This document shows positions 4,835-5,342 of a stretch of DNA of 5,342 nt, piece after piece. The stretch spans positions 1-5,342 of the forward strand of contig QHZV01000114.1 of the NCBI GenBank assembly GCA_003224785.1, in the 5' to 3' direction. Numbering within the stretch: position 1 is the stretch's first letter; each line of letters opens with the position of its first letter. The notes under the pieces are model-generated. The model worked only from the letters and a program-made list of their open reading frames with translations. It was not told where the DNA came from and searched no databases. The DNA comes from Acidobacteriota bacterium. GTDB lineage: Bacteria > Acidobacteriota > Terriglobia > Terriglobales > Acidobacteriaceae. The translations under genes were made by a program, and so were the position numbers.

Positions 4835-5342
4835 ATGAAAAAGTTCGCCCTCCCTCTACTAGTTTTGGCCTTTGCCGCCTCTGCCTTCGCCGGCGACGAC
4901 GACAATCAGGCTGCGAATCGCGTCAAATCTGCGTCGGCAGTGCTGGAGGAAATCCAGACCGCTCCCGATACCGGCATTCCCGACGAAGTTATGGGATCGG
5001 CCGAGTGCGTGGCCGTCGTGCCCTCGATGCTGAAAGCCGGATTCGTATTTGGCGCTCAATACGGACGCGGCGTCGCCAGTTGCCGCACTGCCAAGGGATG
5101 GAGCGATCCTGCGTTCTTCGCGATTCAAGGCGGTAGCTTTGGCCTGCAGATCGGCGGACAGGCGGTTGACCTCGTCATGCTGATCATGAACCACAAAGGC
5201 ATGGAGCACCTGATGAGCAGCAAGTTCAAACTCGGGGCTGACGCAACTGTCGCCGCCGGCCCTGTGGGTCGTCATGCCGCAGCCGACACCGATTGGAAGA
5301 TGCGTGCTCAAGTGCTGAGCTATTCCCGCGCGCGCGGCGTCT
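4835..5342 (+). CDS. Secreted SYLF-domain (Ysc84/DUF500) lipid-binding protein, cut by the window end
   Basis: The visible 169 residues run off the right edge with no stop. Residues 1-19 are a clear signal peptide (MKKFALPLLVLAFAASAFA) with an AFA cleavage site before GDDD. From about residue 27 the sequence follows the SYLF family: AVLEEIQ, then IPDEVMGSAECVAVVPSMLK, FVFGAQYGRGVASCR, GWSDPAFFAIQGGSFGLQIG, AVDLVMLIMN, LMSSKFKLGADATVAAGPVGR and TDWKMRAQVLSYSRARGV. SYLF domains bind phosphoinositides or other lipids in eukaryotes; bacterial secreted members are poorly understood and probably act in the periplasm or at the outer membrane. Cys58 and Cys83 sit at places I recall as usual in bacterial members and could form a disulfide. 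Such proteins are usually about 220-250 residues, so roughly 60-80 C-terminal residues are missing. No strong Shine-Dalgarno is seen, but the signal peptide fixes the start. Promoter TACAAT lies upstream. Confidence 0.95.
   Translation, partial: MKKFALPLLVLAFAASAFAGDDDNQAANRVKSASAVLEEIQTAPDTGIPDEVMGSAECVAVVPSMLKAGFVFGAQYGRGVASCRTAKGWSDPAFFAIQGGSFGLQIGGQAVDLVMLIMNHKGMEHLMSSKFKLGADATVAAGPVGRHAAADTDWKMRAQVLSYSRARGV

Noticed and set aside
4859..5311. Minus-strand 150-codon frame
   Set aside because: It lies antisense to the unmistakable SYLF-domain gene on the plus strand and has no recognisable features.

Overview
The window reads like a chromosomal segment of an acidobacterium, probably of the Terriglobia/Koribacter type. 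This rests on remembered protein resemblance (an orphan LuxR-type regulator with a degenerate receiver, a secreted Ig-like plus helical-repeat protein, a SYLF lipid-binding protein) and on the CACAGAG intergenic repeat often met in such genomes. No database search was possible, so the taxonomy is an inference. There is no sign of a phage, IS element, CRISPR array, rRNA or tRNA.

Layout, left to right. Positions 116-2156 on the minus strand hold what looks like one gene for a secreted Ig-like/helical-repeat protein, now in two overlapping frames. A single-base change in an A6G4 run (1336-1345) would join them into about 679 residues. A divergent spacer of about 200 bp follows. Next is a plus-strand gene (2355-3065) for a single-pass membrane-anchored protein of unknown function with a possible BamE/SmpA-like C-terminus. 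It converges, across a short 7-bp tandem repeat, on a minus-strand gene (3121-3558) for a secreted pilin-like soluble domain. That gene is preceded by an array of CACAGAG repeats. Then comes an orphan response regulator (3717-4391, plus strand) whose receiver lacks the phosphoacceptor Asp and the conserved Lys. It has a cluster of GTTAC half-sites upstream and a very strong intrinsic terminator downstream. The 443-bp gap up to the last gene contains a chain of hairpins ending in a second terminator-like structure with a T7 run, so it may encode a small structured RNA or an attenuator. The window ends inside a plus-strand gene (4835 onward) for a secreted SYLF-domain (Ysc84/DUF500) protein.

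The genes do not form an operon. Most are separately transcribed, and four of the five encode exported or membrane-anchored proteins, suggesting cell-envelope functions. I see no coherent new multi-gene system. The points most worth a second look are the phosphorylation-independent regulator with its upstream half-sites, the structured RNA candidate, and the split helical-repeat gene.
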